Assembly (NCBI RefSeq): GCF_900112755.1
Contig: NZ_FOMW01000005.1
Location: 124,001-188,000, forward strand
Source of the DNA: Sulfitobacter brevis
Lineage (GTDB): Bacteria > Pseudomonadota > Alphaproteobacteria > Rhodobacterales > Rhodobacteraceae
Length of the DNA stretch: 64,000 bases
Direction of reading: 5' to 3'
A program made the position numbers and the translations under genes. Shown here one piece after another: positions 34,039 to 43,214 of this stretch; positions within the stretch are counted from its first letter, which is position 1; each line of letters opens with the position of its first letter. Below the pieces are notes generated by a model. It saw only the letters and a list, made by a program, of their open reading frames with translations. It had not been told where the DNA came from and did no database searches.

Positions 34039-35876
34039 CACGCGTCATCTTCTGTTTGCAGGAAACCACCTGACTGACGGCCCCAGAAGCCAGCATATAG
34101 CCCGCCCTGCGCCAAAAGCGCGTCATGGCTGCCCTCTTCGGCGATCTTGCCACCATCCAGCACCAAAATCCGGTCCATCTCGGCGATGGTGGACAGGCGG
34201 TGGGCAATCGCGATCACCGTTTTGCCCGCCATCATACCATAAAGCGTTTCTTGAATGGCCGCTTCCACTTCGCTGTCCAATGCGCTTGTCGCCTCGTCGA
34301 GCAGCAGGATCGGCGCATCTTTCAGGATGACCCGCGCCAAGGTGATGCGTTGGCGTTGGCCGCCTGACAGCTTTACGCCCCGCTCCCCGACCCGCGCGTC
34401 ATAACCGCGATTGCCCTCCGGATCGGACAGATCGAGGATGAACTCATGCGCTTGCGCCTGTTTGGCGGCGGCGATCATCTGGGCTTCGGTGGCCTCGGGG
34501 CGCCCGTAGAGGATGTTGTCGCGCACCGACCGATGCAGCAGCGAGCTGTCCTGTTGGACCATCCCGATACGCTGGCGCAAGCTGTCTTGTCGGACTTTGG
34601 TGATGTCCTGCCCGTCGATCAATATTTGCCCTGCGTCGGGATCGTAGAACCGCAACAGCAGTTTGACCAAGGTCGACTTCCCCGCGCCCGAACGGCCCAC
34701 GAGGCCGATCTTTTCACCGGGCTGGATTGTCAGACTAACCCGCTCCAACCCGCCGGACCCGCGCCCGTAGTGGTGGCTGAGTTTCTTGAGCTCGATCCGC
34801 CCATCGGTCAGCTTTAGCGGTTTGGCGTCAGGATCATCCGTGAGGTGGATGGGCTGTGCGATGGTCTCCATCCCTTCGGCAACGACACCCAGCTCGCGGA
34901 AAAACGACGAAAGCGCCCACATGATCCACGCGGTCATCGAATTCAGCCGCAGGGTGAGCGCCGCAGCAGCAGCGACCACGCCAACACTGGCCTCCCCGTT
35001 GGTCCATAAAGCCATCGCCCAGCCGATAACGCCGACAATCAACAAGCCGTTCAGCGCCACCAAAGTCACATCCATGATGGTGAAGATCCGCATCTCGACC
35101 TGAAATGTTTTACGCGCGTTTTCAATTGCATCTCGGGCAAATTCGACCTCCAGATCATGATGTGCAAACATCTTGACCGAATGGATGTTGGTATAGGCGT
35201 CTACCACGCGCCCCGTCACTTGCGACCGCGCATCCGAAGCGGCCTTTGACGCAGGACCGACCCGCGACACGGTCCACGCAACCAGCCCGCCATAAAGGAC
35301 GAACCAGCCAAAAAGCGGGATCAAAAGCCGCAGATCAGAGGTGGAGAGCAAGATCGCCGCGCCGATCATATAGGCAAGCGAGTAGGAGATTGCATCAAAG
35401 ACCTGAAACACCACCTCGCCCGCTGCTGGGGGTGTCTGCATGATGCGGTTGGCGATCCGGCCAGCGAAGTCATTCTCAAACCAGCCGACCGATTGGCGCA
35501 ACACCTGCCGATGCGCCCGCCAGCGGATTAGCGTGCCGAAATTCGGCAGGATGGTGTTGTTGAGCAAGGCCACATCCAGTCCCTGCAGCACCGGACGGAC
35601 CAGCACGATAAACAGCGCCACGAGCAGCAGTTCGGTCCCGTAGTCGGCCCACATTCGCGCCGGATCACCGCCCAGCAAATCCACGATTCGGCCCATGTAA
35701 TAGATCAGCCCGATCTCGATTGCAGCGACAACGATCGACATCGCCGCCGTCAGTGCGAAAACCTTTTGAAACGGGCCGGCATAGGCGCGCATGAATGGCC
35801 AAAGCCGTTGGGGCGGGGCGTTGTCTTCGGCGTAATCGGTGTAGGGATCGACAAGATTTTCAAAAAAACGGAACAT
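34038..35876 (-). CDS. ABC exporter half-transporter, first subunit
   Basis: A 612-residue MsbA-like half-transporter with a transmembrane domain (about 20-335) and an ATPase domain (about 360-600). Walker A is GRSGAGKSTLVK, signature LSGGQRQRITLARVI, Walker B PILLLDEATSALD and H-loop AIAHRLST. The start MFRFFENLVDPY is chosen since it matches the family and an extension reads through poor codons. It is transcribed first and coupled to the second subunit. Both halves have complete sites, unlike many heterodimers with one degenerate site. Confidence 0.9.
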   Translation of the reverse strand: MFRFFENLVDPYTDYAEDNAPPQRLWPFMRAYAGPFQKVFALTAAMSIVVAAIEIGLIYYMGRIVDLLGGDPARMWADYGTELLLVALFIVLVRPVLQGLDVALLNNTILPNFGTLIRWRAHRQVLRQSVGWFENDFAGRIANRIMQTPPAAGEVVFQVFDAISYSLAYMIGAAILLSTSDLRLLIPLFGWFVLYGGLVAWTVSRVGPASKAASDARSQVTGRVVDAYTNIHSVKMFAHHDLEVEFARDAIENARKTFQVEMRIFTIMDVTLVALNGLLIVGVIGWAMALWTNGEASVGVVAAAAALTLRLNSMTAWIMWALSSFFRELGVVAEGMETIAQPIHLTDDPDAKPLKLTDGRIELKKLSHHYGRGSGGLERVSLTIQPGEKIGLVGRSGAGKSTLVKLLLRFYDPDAGQILIDGQDITKVRQDSLRQRIGMVQQDSSLLHRSVRDNILYGRPEATEAQMIAAAKQAQAHEFILDLSDPEGNRGYDARVGERGVKLSGGQRQRITLARVILKDAPILLLDEATSALDSEVEAAIQETLYGMMAGKTVIAIAHRLSTIAEMDRILVLDGGKIAEEGSHDALLAQGGLYAGFWGRQSGGFLQTEDDA

Positions 35877-36044
35877 GAAAGGGAGTCCAATAACTTGAAT
35901 ATACGAAATGTTCAGGCGCTGCATTTGCAGGCCTGCCGTGGATGGTGGTTATGCCAACTTCAGCTGAACCAGATCCCGCGATACATTTTGCATTCCTCCG
36001 TCTTGTCCCTCGGCTCTACAGAAAAATACCATCTGTGTCGAGCT

Positions 36045-37223
36045 TCAGGGCGTAGCGAGCAGCGCGTCACGGCTCAGAGTAAAGCTGCTATCGATCCAGC
36101 GTTGTTCGAGCAAGGCAAGCCGAGCGCCCAGCGCGGGACCTGTGAACTGCGGCATCAGGTCGGTTGCGCGAATGGGGAACTGCGCCTCAGTCGCCGATTT
36201 TATCGTCTCTAACCCAAGCGGATCGGGCTGTGTTTCGGTCAGGGCAGCGCGCAGTACCAGCGCTTGCTCGGCGATGTGACCGCTGTGCCGATATGCGATT
36301 TCAGCGATCTTTTGCGAGCCCAGCGCCGCCCCTCTGATCTTTTCCAACGCGCTTGCATCGGCTCTACTCAGCCGCATTCGGCTGACAACATCTTCACCCC
36401 CCAACCCTGCAAGTCGGCAAATCCAATCAGGCTGAACTCCTGCGAGGGTTTCCATATGTACCAGAACGCTGATCCAGCGGTCGTCGGAAGCGGGCAGGAT
36501 TGCGGGCAGCACCCCGATCTGGCGCATCACGGCGAGAGTTGGTGCCGGGTCTGGCGCGGCGAGGAGTTTGCGTATTTCCAGCCCGATACGATCCGCCGAA
36601 AGCGTCTCTAACCCGTCAATATTTGCAGAAATAGCAGCGAGGACTTCAGGGTCGTAGCCTTGGTCGGGCGCCGTAAAAAGTGCGGAAAACCGGAAGTATC
36701 TCAAAATCCGTAGGTAATCTTCGCGGATGCGGGCGCTGGCGTCTTCAATGAATACCACCCGCCGCGCCAGCAGATCGGGCAGACCTTCGAGCGGATCAAT
36801 CAACCGCCCCTGCACATCGGCATAGAGCGCATTCATCGTAAAATCGCGTCGGCGGGCATCATCGGTGATGTTGTCCGAAAACGCGACGACCGCGCGGCGT
36901 CCGTCCGTTTCGACGTCTCTCCGGAAGGTGGTAATCTCGAACGGGGTACCGTCAGCCACAACCGTGACGGTGCCATGCGCAATGCCCGTAGGGACCGATT
37001 TCAACCCTGCCGCGCTGGCGAGTGTGATGACCTGCTCCGGCAAAGCATCAGTCGAGAGATCGACGTCACCGCCAAACCGACCCAATAGTGCATCCCTGAC
37101 GCAGCCGCCGACGAAATAAATCTTGTGCCCGCCCGCCTCGATAGCGCGACACAGCTTTTGCGCCGCCGCATCGGTCAGCCACCACGTATCGGGTGGGATT
37201 ATTGTGCCATCTGCTCTGTCCAT
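36045..37223 (-). CDS. tRNA nucleotidyltransferase / poly(A) polymerase family protein (CCA-type)
   Basis: A 392-residue class II nucleotidyltransferase. YFVGGCVRDALLGRFGG is the G-motif, DVDLST the metal-binding acidic pair, RRRDFTMNALY the ribose-selecting B-motif and EDASARIREDYLRILRYFRF the neck. It repairs or adds the CCA end of tRNAs. Its start overlaps the preceding Nudix gene by about 25 bases, so a later start is possible, but no ATG or GTG is available before the conserved glycines. Confidence 0.88.
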   Translation of the reverse strand: MDRADGTIIPPDTWWLTDAAAQKLCRAIEAGGHKIYFVGGCVRDALLGRFGGDVDLSTDALPEQVITLASAAGLKSVPTGIAHGTVTVVADGTPFEITTFRRDVETDGRRAVVAFSDNITDDARRRDFTMNALYADVQGRLIDPLEGLPDLLARRVVFIEDASARIREDYLRILRYFRFSALFTAPDQGYDPEVLAAISANIDGLETLSADRIGLEIRKLLAAPDPAPTLAVMRQIGVLPAILPASDDRWISVLVHMETLAGVQPDWICRLAGLGGEDVVSRMRLSRADASALEKIRGAALGSQKIAEIAYRHSGHIAEQALVLRAALTETQPDPLGLETIKSATEAQFPIRATDLMPQFTGPALGARLALLEQRWIDSSFTLSRDALLATP

Positions 37224-37795
37224 GCCCGCAACATACGCGCAGTCGCGCCCCAGATGTAATAGGGGCCGTATGGCACCACGAAATAATGCCGCTGTTGCTT
37301 GCGCCAGCGCCGTGAATGCACAAGGTAATTCCGCGCATCCAACACATGTGTGAGCGGCACGGTAAAGACCTCCTCCACCTCGCCGGGTTCGGGGATAATG
37401 TCGAACTCTTCGCGGATCAGGCCGATCACCGGCGTCACCGTGAACCCCGTGACCGTTTCATGCGCCGGCAGCGTACCGAGAACATCCACCAAGTCAGTGG
37501 GAAGCCCGATTTCCTCTTTCGCTTCGCGCAAGGCCGCGGCGACGACATCTGCATCGGTCTCGTCCTGCTTGCCGCCCGGAAAGGCGATCTGCCCCGGATG
37601 GTGACGCAAAGCCGAAGATCGTTTGGTGAGGATTAATTCGAAACGCCCGTTGCGCTGAATAATCGGGGCCAGCACCCCCGCAGGCCGCAACGTCCGATCA
37701 GGCGACAATACGACATCGGGGTTCAGATCAAAATCGGACGACGTGACACCGGTTTGTGCCAACGCCGCCCGAAAGGTTTCAATCTCGTTATCCAC
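37199..37795 (-). CDS. CoA pyrophosphatase, Nudix family
   Basis: A 198-residue Nudix hydrolase with the CoA-specific signature LTKRSSALRHHPGQIAFPGG just before the box GGKQDETDADVVAAALREAKEEIG. It splits CoA or oxidised CoA into phosphopantetheine and ADP. A GTG at 37795 is preferred as the start. It overlaps the hslO stop by eight bases, whereas a longer ATG form (starting at 37834) adds residues lacking family likeness. Operon: hslO, this gene and the CCA-type enzyme. Confidence 0.85.
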   Translation of the reverse strand: MDNEIETFRAALAQTGVTSSDFDLNPDVVLSPDRTLRPAGVLAPIIQRNGRFELILTKRSSALRHHPGQIAFPGGKQDETDADVVAAALREAKEEIGLPTDLVDVLGTLPAHETVTGFTVTPVIGLIREEFDIIPEPGEVEEVFTVPLTHVLDARNYLVHSRRWRKQQRHYFVVPYGPYYIWGATARMLRAWTEQMAQ

Positions 37796-38771
37796 CTGCT
37801 TCTTTTGCCTCGAACCCGACGCTGGCAGGATCAAGATCGTAATGTGCGCCGCAGAATTGACAGTCTGCGGTGACGCGGCCTTCGTCCGTGGTCATCTTTT
37901 CTATGTCGCGTGCCGAATAGATCGACAGGCTTTGACGAACCTTATCTTCGGAACACGAACAGCCAAATCGCACCGGCTGGGGTTCAAAAACCCGCGGGAT
38001 TTCCTGATGGAACAAACGTGCCAGCAACTCGGTCGGCGGCAGGCTGGGGCCGATCAGTTCAAGCTCCTCAACAGTGTCGAGCAGGACATTGACGCGGTGC
38101 CAGTTATCGCCCTCTTCGCCGTCAACCAGATCGGTCGCCTTCAATACGTCGCCTGAGCCTTCGACCTTGGCAACAAATGGCGATGCTTTGGGCATGTGCT
38201 GCAACATCACACCACCCGCGCGCCAATGTTCCGCCGTTTTGGGACCGGACGACTTGCCAAAGCTGAGCGAGAACCGTGTGGGCAACTGTTCGGACTGGGC
38301 GAAATAGGCCTCGGCGCAGGTGGCGAGTGACCCGCCTGTGAGAGGCGTAATCCCTTGGTAGGGCGTCATGCCGCTGCCTTGATCGATCATGATCGCGAAA
38401 TAACCTTCGCCAACCTGCTCAAAGGGCGTGCCGTCGGTCAGCCGGTCTTTGTCATAGCTGGCATAGGCGCGAATGCGGGCGGGCTGATCCTCGGACTCAG
38501 GGCCGTAATAATCAGTGGCGATCATCCGCACCGGTCCTTTGGACTGCACCTGCAGTGACAGCTTCCAGCGCAGTTTGACTGTCTGGCCGATCAGCGCGGT
38601 CAGTAGAGCCATTTCGGCGACCAACGCCTCGACCTGTGGTGGATAGTCATGCTGGCGCAGGATGCCCTCCAACACGCCGTCAAGACGCGCAACGCGGCCC
38701 CGCACATCAGCATTTTCGAGCTGGAAAGGCAGGACGCTATCGTCCCACGCGATCTGGTTTGTTGGGGTCAT
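37788..38771 (-). CDS. hslO: redox-regulated chaperone Hsp33
   Basis: A 327-residue holdase that becomes active when its zinc site is oxidised. The C-terminal zinc centre is CSCS (about residue 270) with CQFC further on, matching CxC and CxxC. The N-terminal part has MALLTALIGQTVKLRWKLSLQVQ and the GGSLATCAEAYFAQSEQLPT segment. It protects unfolded proteins from oxidative aggregation in the cytoplasm. It is first in a minus-strand operon and divergent from a Nudix gene with 78 bases between. Confidence 0.95.
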   Translation of the reverse strand: MTPTNQIAWDDSVLPFQLENADVRGRVARLDGVLEGILRQHDYPPQVEALVAEMALLTALIGQTVKLRWKLSLQVQSKGPVRMIATDYYGPESEDQPARIRAYASYDKDRLTDGTPFEQVGEGYFAIMIDQGSGMTPYQGITPLTGGSLATCAEAYFAQSEQLPTRFSLSFGKSSGPKTAEHWRAGGVMLQHMPKASPFVAKVEGSGDVLKATDLVDGEEGDNWHRVNVLLDTVEELELIGPSLPPTELLARLFHQEIPRVFEPQPVRFGCSCSEDKVRQSLSIYSARDIEKMTTDEGRVTADCQFCGAHYDLDPASVGFEAKEAGG

Positions 38772-38849
38772 TTAGGTTTCCTTTTCGGGGGTCGCTTGGC
38801 ATACCGCGTTTATATAGGCACAGCAACTCAGGGATAAAGGGGCGGCGAG

Positions 38850-39287
38850 ATGATCAGACGTGTGGGCGACGCGCCCCTGAGCCACGAGCAGTATCGGCTA
38901 CGTGCGGGGGTTTATGCGATCCTGCCGCTGAAACGAAGGTTTCTTTTGACCGCTCAGACCCATCCGCAACTGGATGTGCAACTTCCCGGCGGTGGTATTG
39001 ATGCAGGGGAATCACCCTTGCAGGCGCTGCACCGCGAGGTTTTGGAGGAAGTCGGCTGGCGGATCGCAAAGCCCCGCAGGCTGGGCGCGTTCCGGCGTTT
39101 TGTTTTTATGCCGGAGTATGATCTTTGGGCGGAAAAGCTGTGCCATGTATATGTAGCGCACCCCGTGCGCCAGATTGCCGAACCGACCGAGCCGGATCAT
39201 GTGACGCTGGTACTATCGGCTGCCCAGGCTATTCCCGCTTTGGGTAACGATGGCGACCGGCATTTTCTGGAGCAATGGGCCCGCTAG
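38850..39287 (+). CDS. Nudix hydrolase
   Basis: A 145-residue Nudix protein with the box GGIDAGESPLQALHREVLEEVGW, preceded by LDVQLPGG. Outside the box there is nothing that points to a known substrate such as dGTP, NADH or ADP-ribose. It lies alone on the plus strand between hslO and the PP2C gene. Its stop shares CTAG with the facing gene. Confidence 0.82.
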   Translation: MIRRVGDAPLSHEQYRLRAGVYAILPLKRRFLLTAQTHPQLDVQLPGGGIDAGESPLQALHREVLEEVGWRIAKPRRLGAFRRFVFMPEYDLWAEKLCHVYVAHPVRQIAEPTEPDHVTLVLSAAQAIPALGNDGDRHFLEQWAR

Positions 39288-40555
39288 GCCGCACCGGAAT
39301 ATTCGAACAATATCCCTGAAACATCATCGGGGAACTCATCCATCCCCGAAAATTCGCTTAGCTCCCATATCAACGCTTCAAAATAGGCGGGGCCAGAGAT
39401 GTCGCGGATATCTGCCATCAGCTTTTCGAGGCCCGCCTCTTCCAGCATTTCGCCAACCATATTGGGGCATTCGGTCACGCCGTCGGATAGGATGAGCAAA
39501 CGCTCTCCGGGGGAGAGCTCCACCTCGAACTGATCAAAGTTAACGCCAGGCATCAGCCCAACCGGAAAGCCCCCCGATCCGACCTGAAAGGTCGTCCCGT
39601 CTGCCCTTTGCACCACGGGATGTGGATGGCCCGCCTGCGCAATCACCACCTTGCCGCTGGTCAGATCGGCGATTGCAAAAACCAGCGTAAAATAATGCTC
39701 GGTCTGCATTTCATTTAGCACGAGATTGTTCAGCAGTCTGATTACGTCTTTGGGTGCGCGGGCGGCATAGGTGCCGTCTGCCTGACGTTCAAGCGCAAGA
39801 TTTTGATCGGGTGCAGTGCTGGAAAGATGCCCCGCCAGCCGCGCTGTCATCAAAGCGGAGCTGATACCGTGGCCCGAGACATCCAGCGCGAACATGCCCA
39901 ATTGGTCATTCCCTATCGGAAACGAGCCGACCAGATCACCGCCAACATGGCCGCTGGAGCGTAGCATTAAGGTCACATCCGCCTGCGCAAATTTACGATG
40001 GCGTTCGCGCAACAGCGATTGCTGGAGCTTCTTGGCTTCGACTAAATCTTTGTCGAACGATTCGTAGACCCGCTGCAACTCTGTCAAAGTTTCGGAGATC
40101 ATGCTGTTTTTCTGGGTCAGTTCGCGCTGCATTACCAAAATACGCTCGCCCGCTGCGATGCGCGCGCGCAACTCATCGTTGTTCAGCGGCTTCGTCAGAA
40201 AATCATCTGCCCCCGAATCAAGGCCCAGCGCCACCTCGGTCTTGTTGCTTTTTGCCGTTAGCAAAATGAAATAGGCATAGCGATCTTGCGAGAGTTCGCG
40301 AAACGCGCGGCAAAATTCCGGTCCGCTCATCCCCGGCATCATCCAGTCGCTGAGCACCAGATCAGGCATCCGCGCCCGGCATTTTGCCAAAGCAGCCTCC
40401 GCCGATCCCGCCTCCATCACCTCATAGCCCCAACGGGTCAGCAAAGCGGCCAGAATGCAGCGCTGAAGCTTGCTGTCGTCCACCAAAAGCACCAAGCGGA
40501 TCGCGGCACGCCCCGGTGGCGTGTCAGCGGCAACGACGCGGTTTTGATAGGCCAT
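39284..40555 (-). CDS. response regulator fused to a PP2C/SpoIIE phosphatase
   Basis: A 423-residue protein. A receiver domain (about 20-140) has the Asp pair at 26-27, the phospho-acceptor Asp70 (LVLSDWMMPG) and the Lys of FLTKPL. A linker coiled coil follows (about 145-200). A SpoIIE-type phosphatase (about 210-420) has GGDLVG, ALDVSGHGISSALM and LSDGVTECPN. This RsbU-like layout is used to dephosphorylate an anti-sigma antagonist in partner-switching systems. The internal start MAYQNRVV is chosen, but a start 21 bases upstream cannot be excluded. An Hpt gene is divergent 149 bases away. Confidence 0.88.
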   Translation of the reverse strand: MAYQNRVVAADTPPGRAAIRLVLLVDDSKLQRCILAALLTRWGYEVMEAGSAEAALAKCRARMPDLVLSDWMMPGMSGPEFCRAFRELSQDRYAYFILLTAKSNKTEVALGLDSGADDFLTKPLNNDELRARIAAGERILVMQRELTQKNSMISETLTELQRVYESFDKDLVEAKKLQQSLLRERHRKFAQADVTLMLRSSGHVGGDLVGSFPIGNDQLGMFALDVSGHGISSALMTARLAGHLSSTAPDQNLALERQADGTYAARAPKDVIRLLNNLVLNEMQTEHYFTLVFAIADLTSGKVVIAQAGHPHPVVQRADGTTFQVGSGGFPVGLMPGVNFDQFEVELSPGERLLILSDGVTECPNMVGEMLEEAGLEKLMADIRDISGPAYFEALIWELSEFSGMDEFPDDVSGILFEYSGAA

Positions 40556-40704
40556 ATGATCTTTGCCAACTAACATCTCTGCCTGTTGGATAAGGCCCCT
40601 TGGTTAAGGCAAGATAAAAGCTCGATTTGCACCTAATGGAGGCGCGTGCGTAAGCGCTTCATTAACCTTGGCGTGGCAGTTTGCGGATACCAAAGGAGCA
40701 TATC

Positions 40705-41049
40705 GTGATCAGTTGGGATCACGTCAGCTTGTTGCGCAGGGATATCGGCGACGCAGAATTTAATGCCGTTGTCACGCTGTTTTTCGAAGAGGTGGAAGGC
40801 AGGCTCACGTGTTTGCGCGACGCTCCCGACCCCGCAACCTTGCAGTCAGATTTGCACTTTCTCAGAAGCAATATGCTCAGCCTCGGTTTCGCCGACGCCT
40901 CGGTACTCTGCCACGCGGGGGAAAAGCTTTCGGCAGAAGGGGCTGCCAATGAAGTAGAACTGGATGATATTTTTGGGTGCTATGCCAACTCGAAACGGTT
41001 GTTTCTGGACGGGTTGGCAAAGTCGAAGCTGGTTCACACCAGCTTATAG
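40705..41049 (+). CDS. Hpt domain phosphotransfer-like protein
   Basis: A 114-residue helical protein. The GTG start has AAGGAG six bases upstream. The Hpt core is LHFLRSNMLSLGFADASVLCH with His51 as the expected phosphate carrier. The usual Lys-Gly after the His is replaced by Arg-Ser, so it is a variant site. Beside a receiver-PP2C gene it is a natural phosphate donor for that receiver. Its 3' end overlaps the SDR gene by 16 bases in the opposite direction. Confidence 0.75.
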   Translation: MISWDHVSLLRRDIGDAEFNAVVTLFFEEVEGRLTCLRDAPDPATLQSDLHFLRSNMLSLGFADASVLCHAGEKLSAEGAANEVELDDIFGCYANSKRLFLDGLAKSKLVHTSL

Positions 41050-41846
41050 AGACTCTCGGCGCTTACTTCGCCAAATGCATCCTGTGCCTTGGCACGCAGC
41101 ATCTGCATGCCGGTGATCCAACGGTCATGATCTTGGGCGCGGTGCAGGCAATAATCCTTCACCACTGGATGGGACAGGATCAGGAACCGGTCCGACTCGA
41201 CCCCTTCGACAATCGCCTGTGCCACGTCATGCGCAGTGAGCAACGACGCGCGCGTGGCCGCATCGGCATCTGAAAGCCCGATCAAGGGCGTGGCGACATA
41301 TTGAGGGCAGACCACCGAGACATTTATACCGTCCTCGCCATGGCTGATCGCCAGTGATTCGGCAAAACTGACCGCGGCATGTTTGGTCGCCGAATAGGCC
41401 GCATCGCCGATCTGGTTCAGCAGTCCCGCGGCCGAGGCGACATTGACCAAATGGCCCGATCTGCGGGCTGTCATTGTGGGCAACAAAGCCCGCGCAGCAT
41501 AGACATGCGCCATTACATGGACCTGCCAGTTCAGCATCCAGACCGCGTCTGGCGCCGAGGCCGCGTGCGTCGGATCGCCCTGCCCCAAACCGGCGTTGGA
41601 GACAAAAATATCTGTCGGGCCCTGCGCCTGTTCGGCTTGCTGGATCAGGTTCTGGACGGCAGATTCGTCGCGCACGTCGCAGGCAACGGCAATGCCGCTG
41701 ATCTCGGTGGCCACCGCAGTCGCTTTGTCGAAATCCAGATCGGATACGCAGACCTTGGCCCCCATCCCCGCCGCAGAGCGTGCAAGCGCGGCGCCGATGC
41801 CACTGCCCGCACCGGTAATAATTACCGCACTCCCTGAAAACTTCAT
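41034..41846 (-). CDS. SDR family oxidoreductase
   Basis: A 270-residue classical short-chain dehydrogenase. Cofactor motif TGAGSGIGAALA (residues about 11-22), then CDVRD, SNAGLG and the catalytic set Ser (NVASAAG) with YSATK. A C-terminal extension (KDYCLHRAQDHDRWITGMQML) is seen in one group of SDRs of unknown substrate. It follows ilvA by nine bases on the same strand and may share its transcript. Confidence 0.88.
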   Translation of the reverse strand: MKFSGSAVIITGAGSGIGAALARSAAGMGAKVCVSDLDFDKATAVATEISGIAVACDVRDESAVQNLIQQAEQAQGPTDIFVSNAGLGQGDPTHAASAPDAVWMLNWQVHVMAHVYAARALLPTMTARRSGHLVNVASAAGLLNQIGDAAYSATKHAAVSFAESLAISHGEDGINVSVVCPQYVATPLIGLSDADAATRASLLTAHDVAQAIVEGVESDRFLILSHPVVKDYCLHRAQDHDRWITGMQMLRAKAQDAFGEVSAESLYKLV

Positions 41847-41855
41847 AACGCCCCC

Positions 41856-43088
41856 CTAGATCACGAACTGCGCCAGTGTTTCATCATTGGTGATGTCCGT
41901 ATAGGTAAAGCCGCCGTCGGTGATGCGCTGGAACATTGCCGGAAAATTCTCGGGCTTGTCGGTTTCGATCCCGATCAGCACCGAACCGAAGTTGCGGGCG
42001 GATTTTTTCATGTATTCGAACCGCGTGATATTATCCTGCGGGCCGAGAGTTTCGAGGAAATCGCGCAGGGCACCGGGGCGTTGCGGCAAGCGCAGGATGA
42101 AATATTTTTTCAATCCGGCGTAGCGCTGCGCCCGTTCCTTGACTTCCGGCAGCCGTTCGAAATCGAAATTGCCGCCCGAGGTCACGCAAACCACTGTCTT
42201 GCCGCGGATCTGATCGGCCACCTCACTCAACGCTTCAATCGCCATCGCCCCTGCGGGCTCCAGCACGATACCCTCAACGTTCAGCATCTCCACAATGGTG
42301 ACGCAAATTCGGTCTTCGGGCAGATTGATCACATCATCGCGTGAAATAGCTTTGAGCCGCGCATAGGTTCGTGCGCCCAGCTTGGCCACAGCGGCCCCGT
42401 CAACAAACGAATTGATCGGCGAGACGTCAATCGGCGCGCCTTCATCCAGTGCGGCAGCAAGGCTTTTGGCGCCCTTGGGTTCGACAAAAGTATAGCGGCA
42501 CTGATCCCCGAAAAAGCTGTAGGTGCCGGCAGAAAGGCCGCCGCCGCCGACTGGCAGGATGATGTGGTCAGGGACCCGCCCCAACTCCTGCTCGATCTCG
42601 ACCGCAACTGACGCCTGGCCTTCAATCACGTCTTCATCGTCAAAGGGCGACAGAAAATGGGCCTTCTCAGCCTCGCAAAAGGTCTGCGCTGCCACCAAGG
42701 TTTTATCGAAGTAGTCGCCGACCAACCGGACCTCGACCGCATCACCGCCGAACATCCGCGTCTTGAGAATTTTCTGTTCCGGCGTGGTCACGGGCATGAA
42801 AATAACGCCGCGCACCCCGAAATGACGGCACATAAAGGCCACACCCTGCGCGTGATTGCCCGCCGAAGCACAGACAAAAAGCTGCTGTTCCGGGATCACC
42901 TTGCGCATCGCGTTAAACGCGCCGCGCAACTTATAGGACCGCACCGGACTAAGATCTTCGCGCTTGAGCCAGATGTCGGCGCCAAAGCGTTCCGACAGCA
43001 GTTCATTGCGCAACAGCGGCGTTGGCGGAAACACCTGTCGCATCTTCGCGGTCGCCAATGTCGCCATCGCCTGGAAATTCTCTGTCAC
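41856..43088 (-). CDS. ilvA: threonine ammonia-lyase, biosynthetic type with short ACT-like domain
   Basis: A 410-residue PLP enzyme that turns threonine into 2-oxobutanoate for isoleucine synthesis. The PLP Lys lies in SPVRSYKLRGAFNAM, followed by SAGNHAQGVA, the glycine loop PVGGGGLSAG and a single ACT-like regulatory domain at the end (RLPQRPGALRDFLETLGPQ). GTG at 43088 is the likely start with AGAGG seven bases upstream. It probably begins a small operon with the SDR gene. Confidence 0.93.
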   Translation of the reverse strand: MTENFQAMATLATAKMRQVFPPTPLLRNELLSERFGADIWLKREDLSPVRSYKLRGAFNAMRKVIPEQQLFVCASAGNHAQGVAFMCRHFGVRGVIFMPVTTPEQKILKTRMFGGDAVEVRLVGDYFDKTLVAAQTFCEAEKAHFLSPFDDEDVIEGQASVAVEIEQELGRVPDHIILPVGGGGLSAGTYSFFGDQCRYTFVEPKGAKSLAAALDEGAPIDVSPINSFVDGAAVAKLGARTYARLKAISRDDVINLPEDRICVTIVEMLNVEGIVLEPAGAMAIEALSEVADQIRGKTVVCVTSGGNFDFERLPEVKERAQRYAGLKKYFILRLPQRPGALRDFLETLGPQDNITRFEYMKKSARNFGSVLIGIETDKPENFPAMFQRITDGGFTYTDITNDETLAQFVI

Positions 43089-43214
43089 TTTGTGGCCTCT
43101 CAACGTCGGTTCTCTCTGCGATAGGCTTGCAAACAAGGCAGGTCAATGTGACGTGATCTTGCTCGTCGATGCAAAACCCGATACCTCGCGGGGCGAACCA
43201 GTAAGGAAACGCCG

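Noticed and set aside
36045-37223. Alternative shorter start for the CCA-type gene to remove its overlap with the Nudix gene
   Set aside because: No ATG, GTG or TTG exists before the conserved nucleotide-binding block, so the 25-base overlap is accepted.
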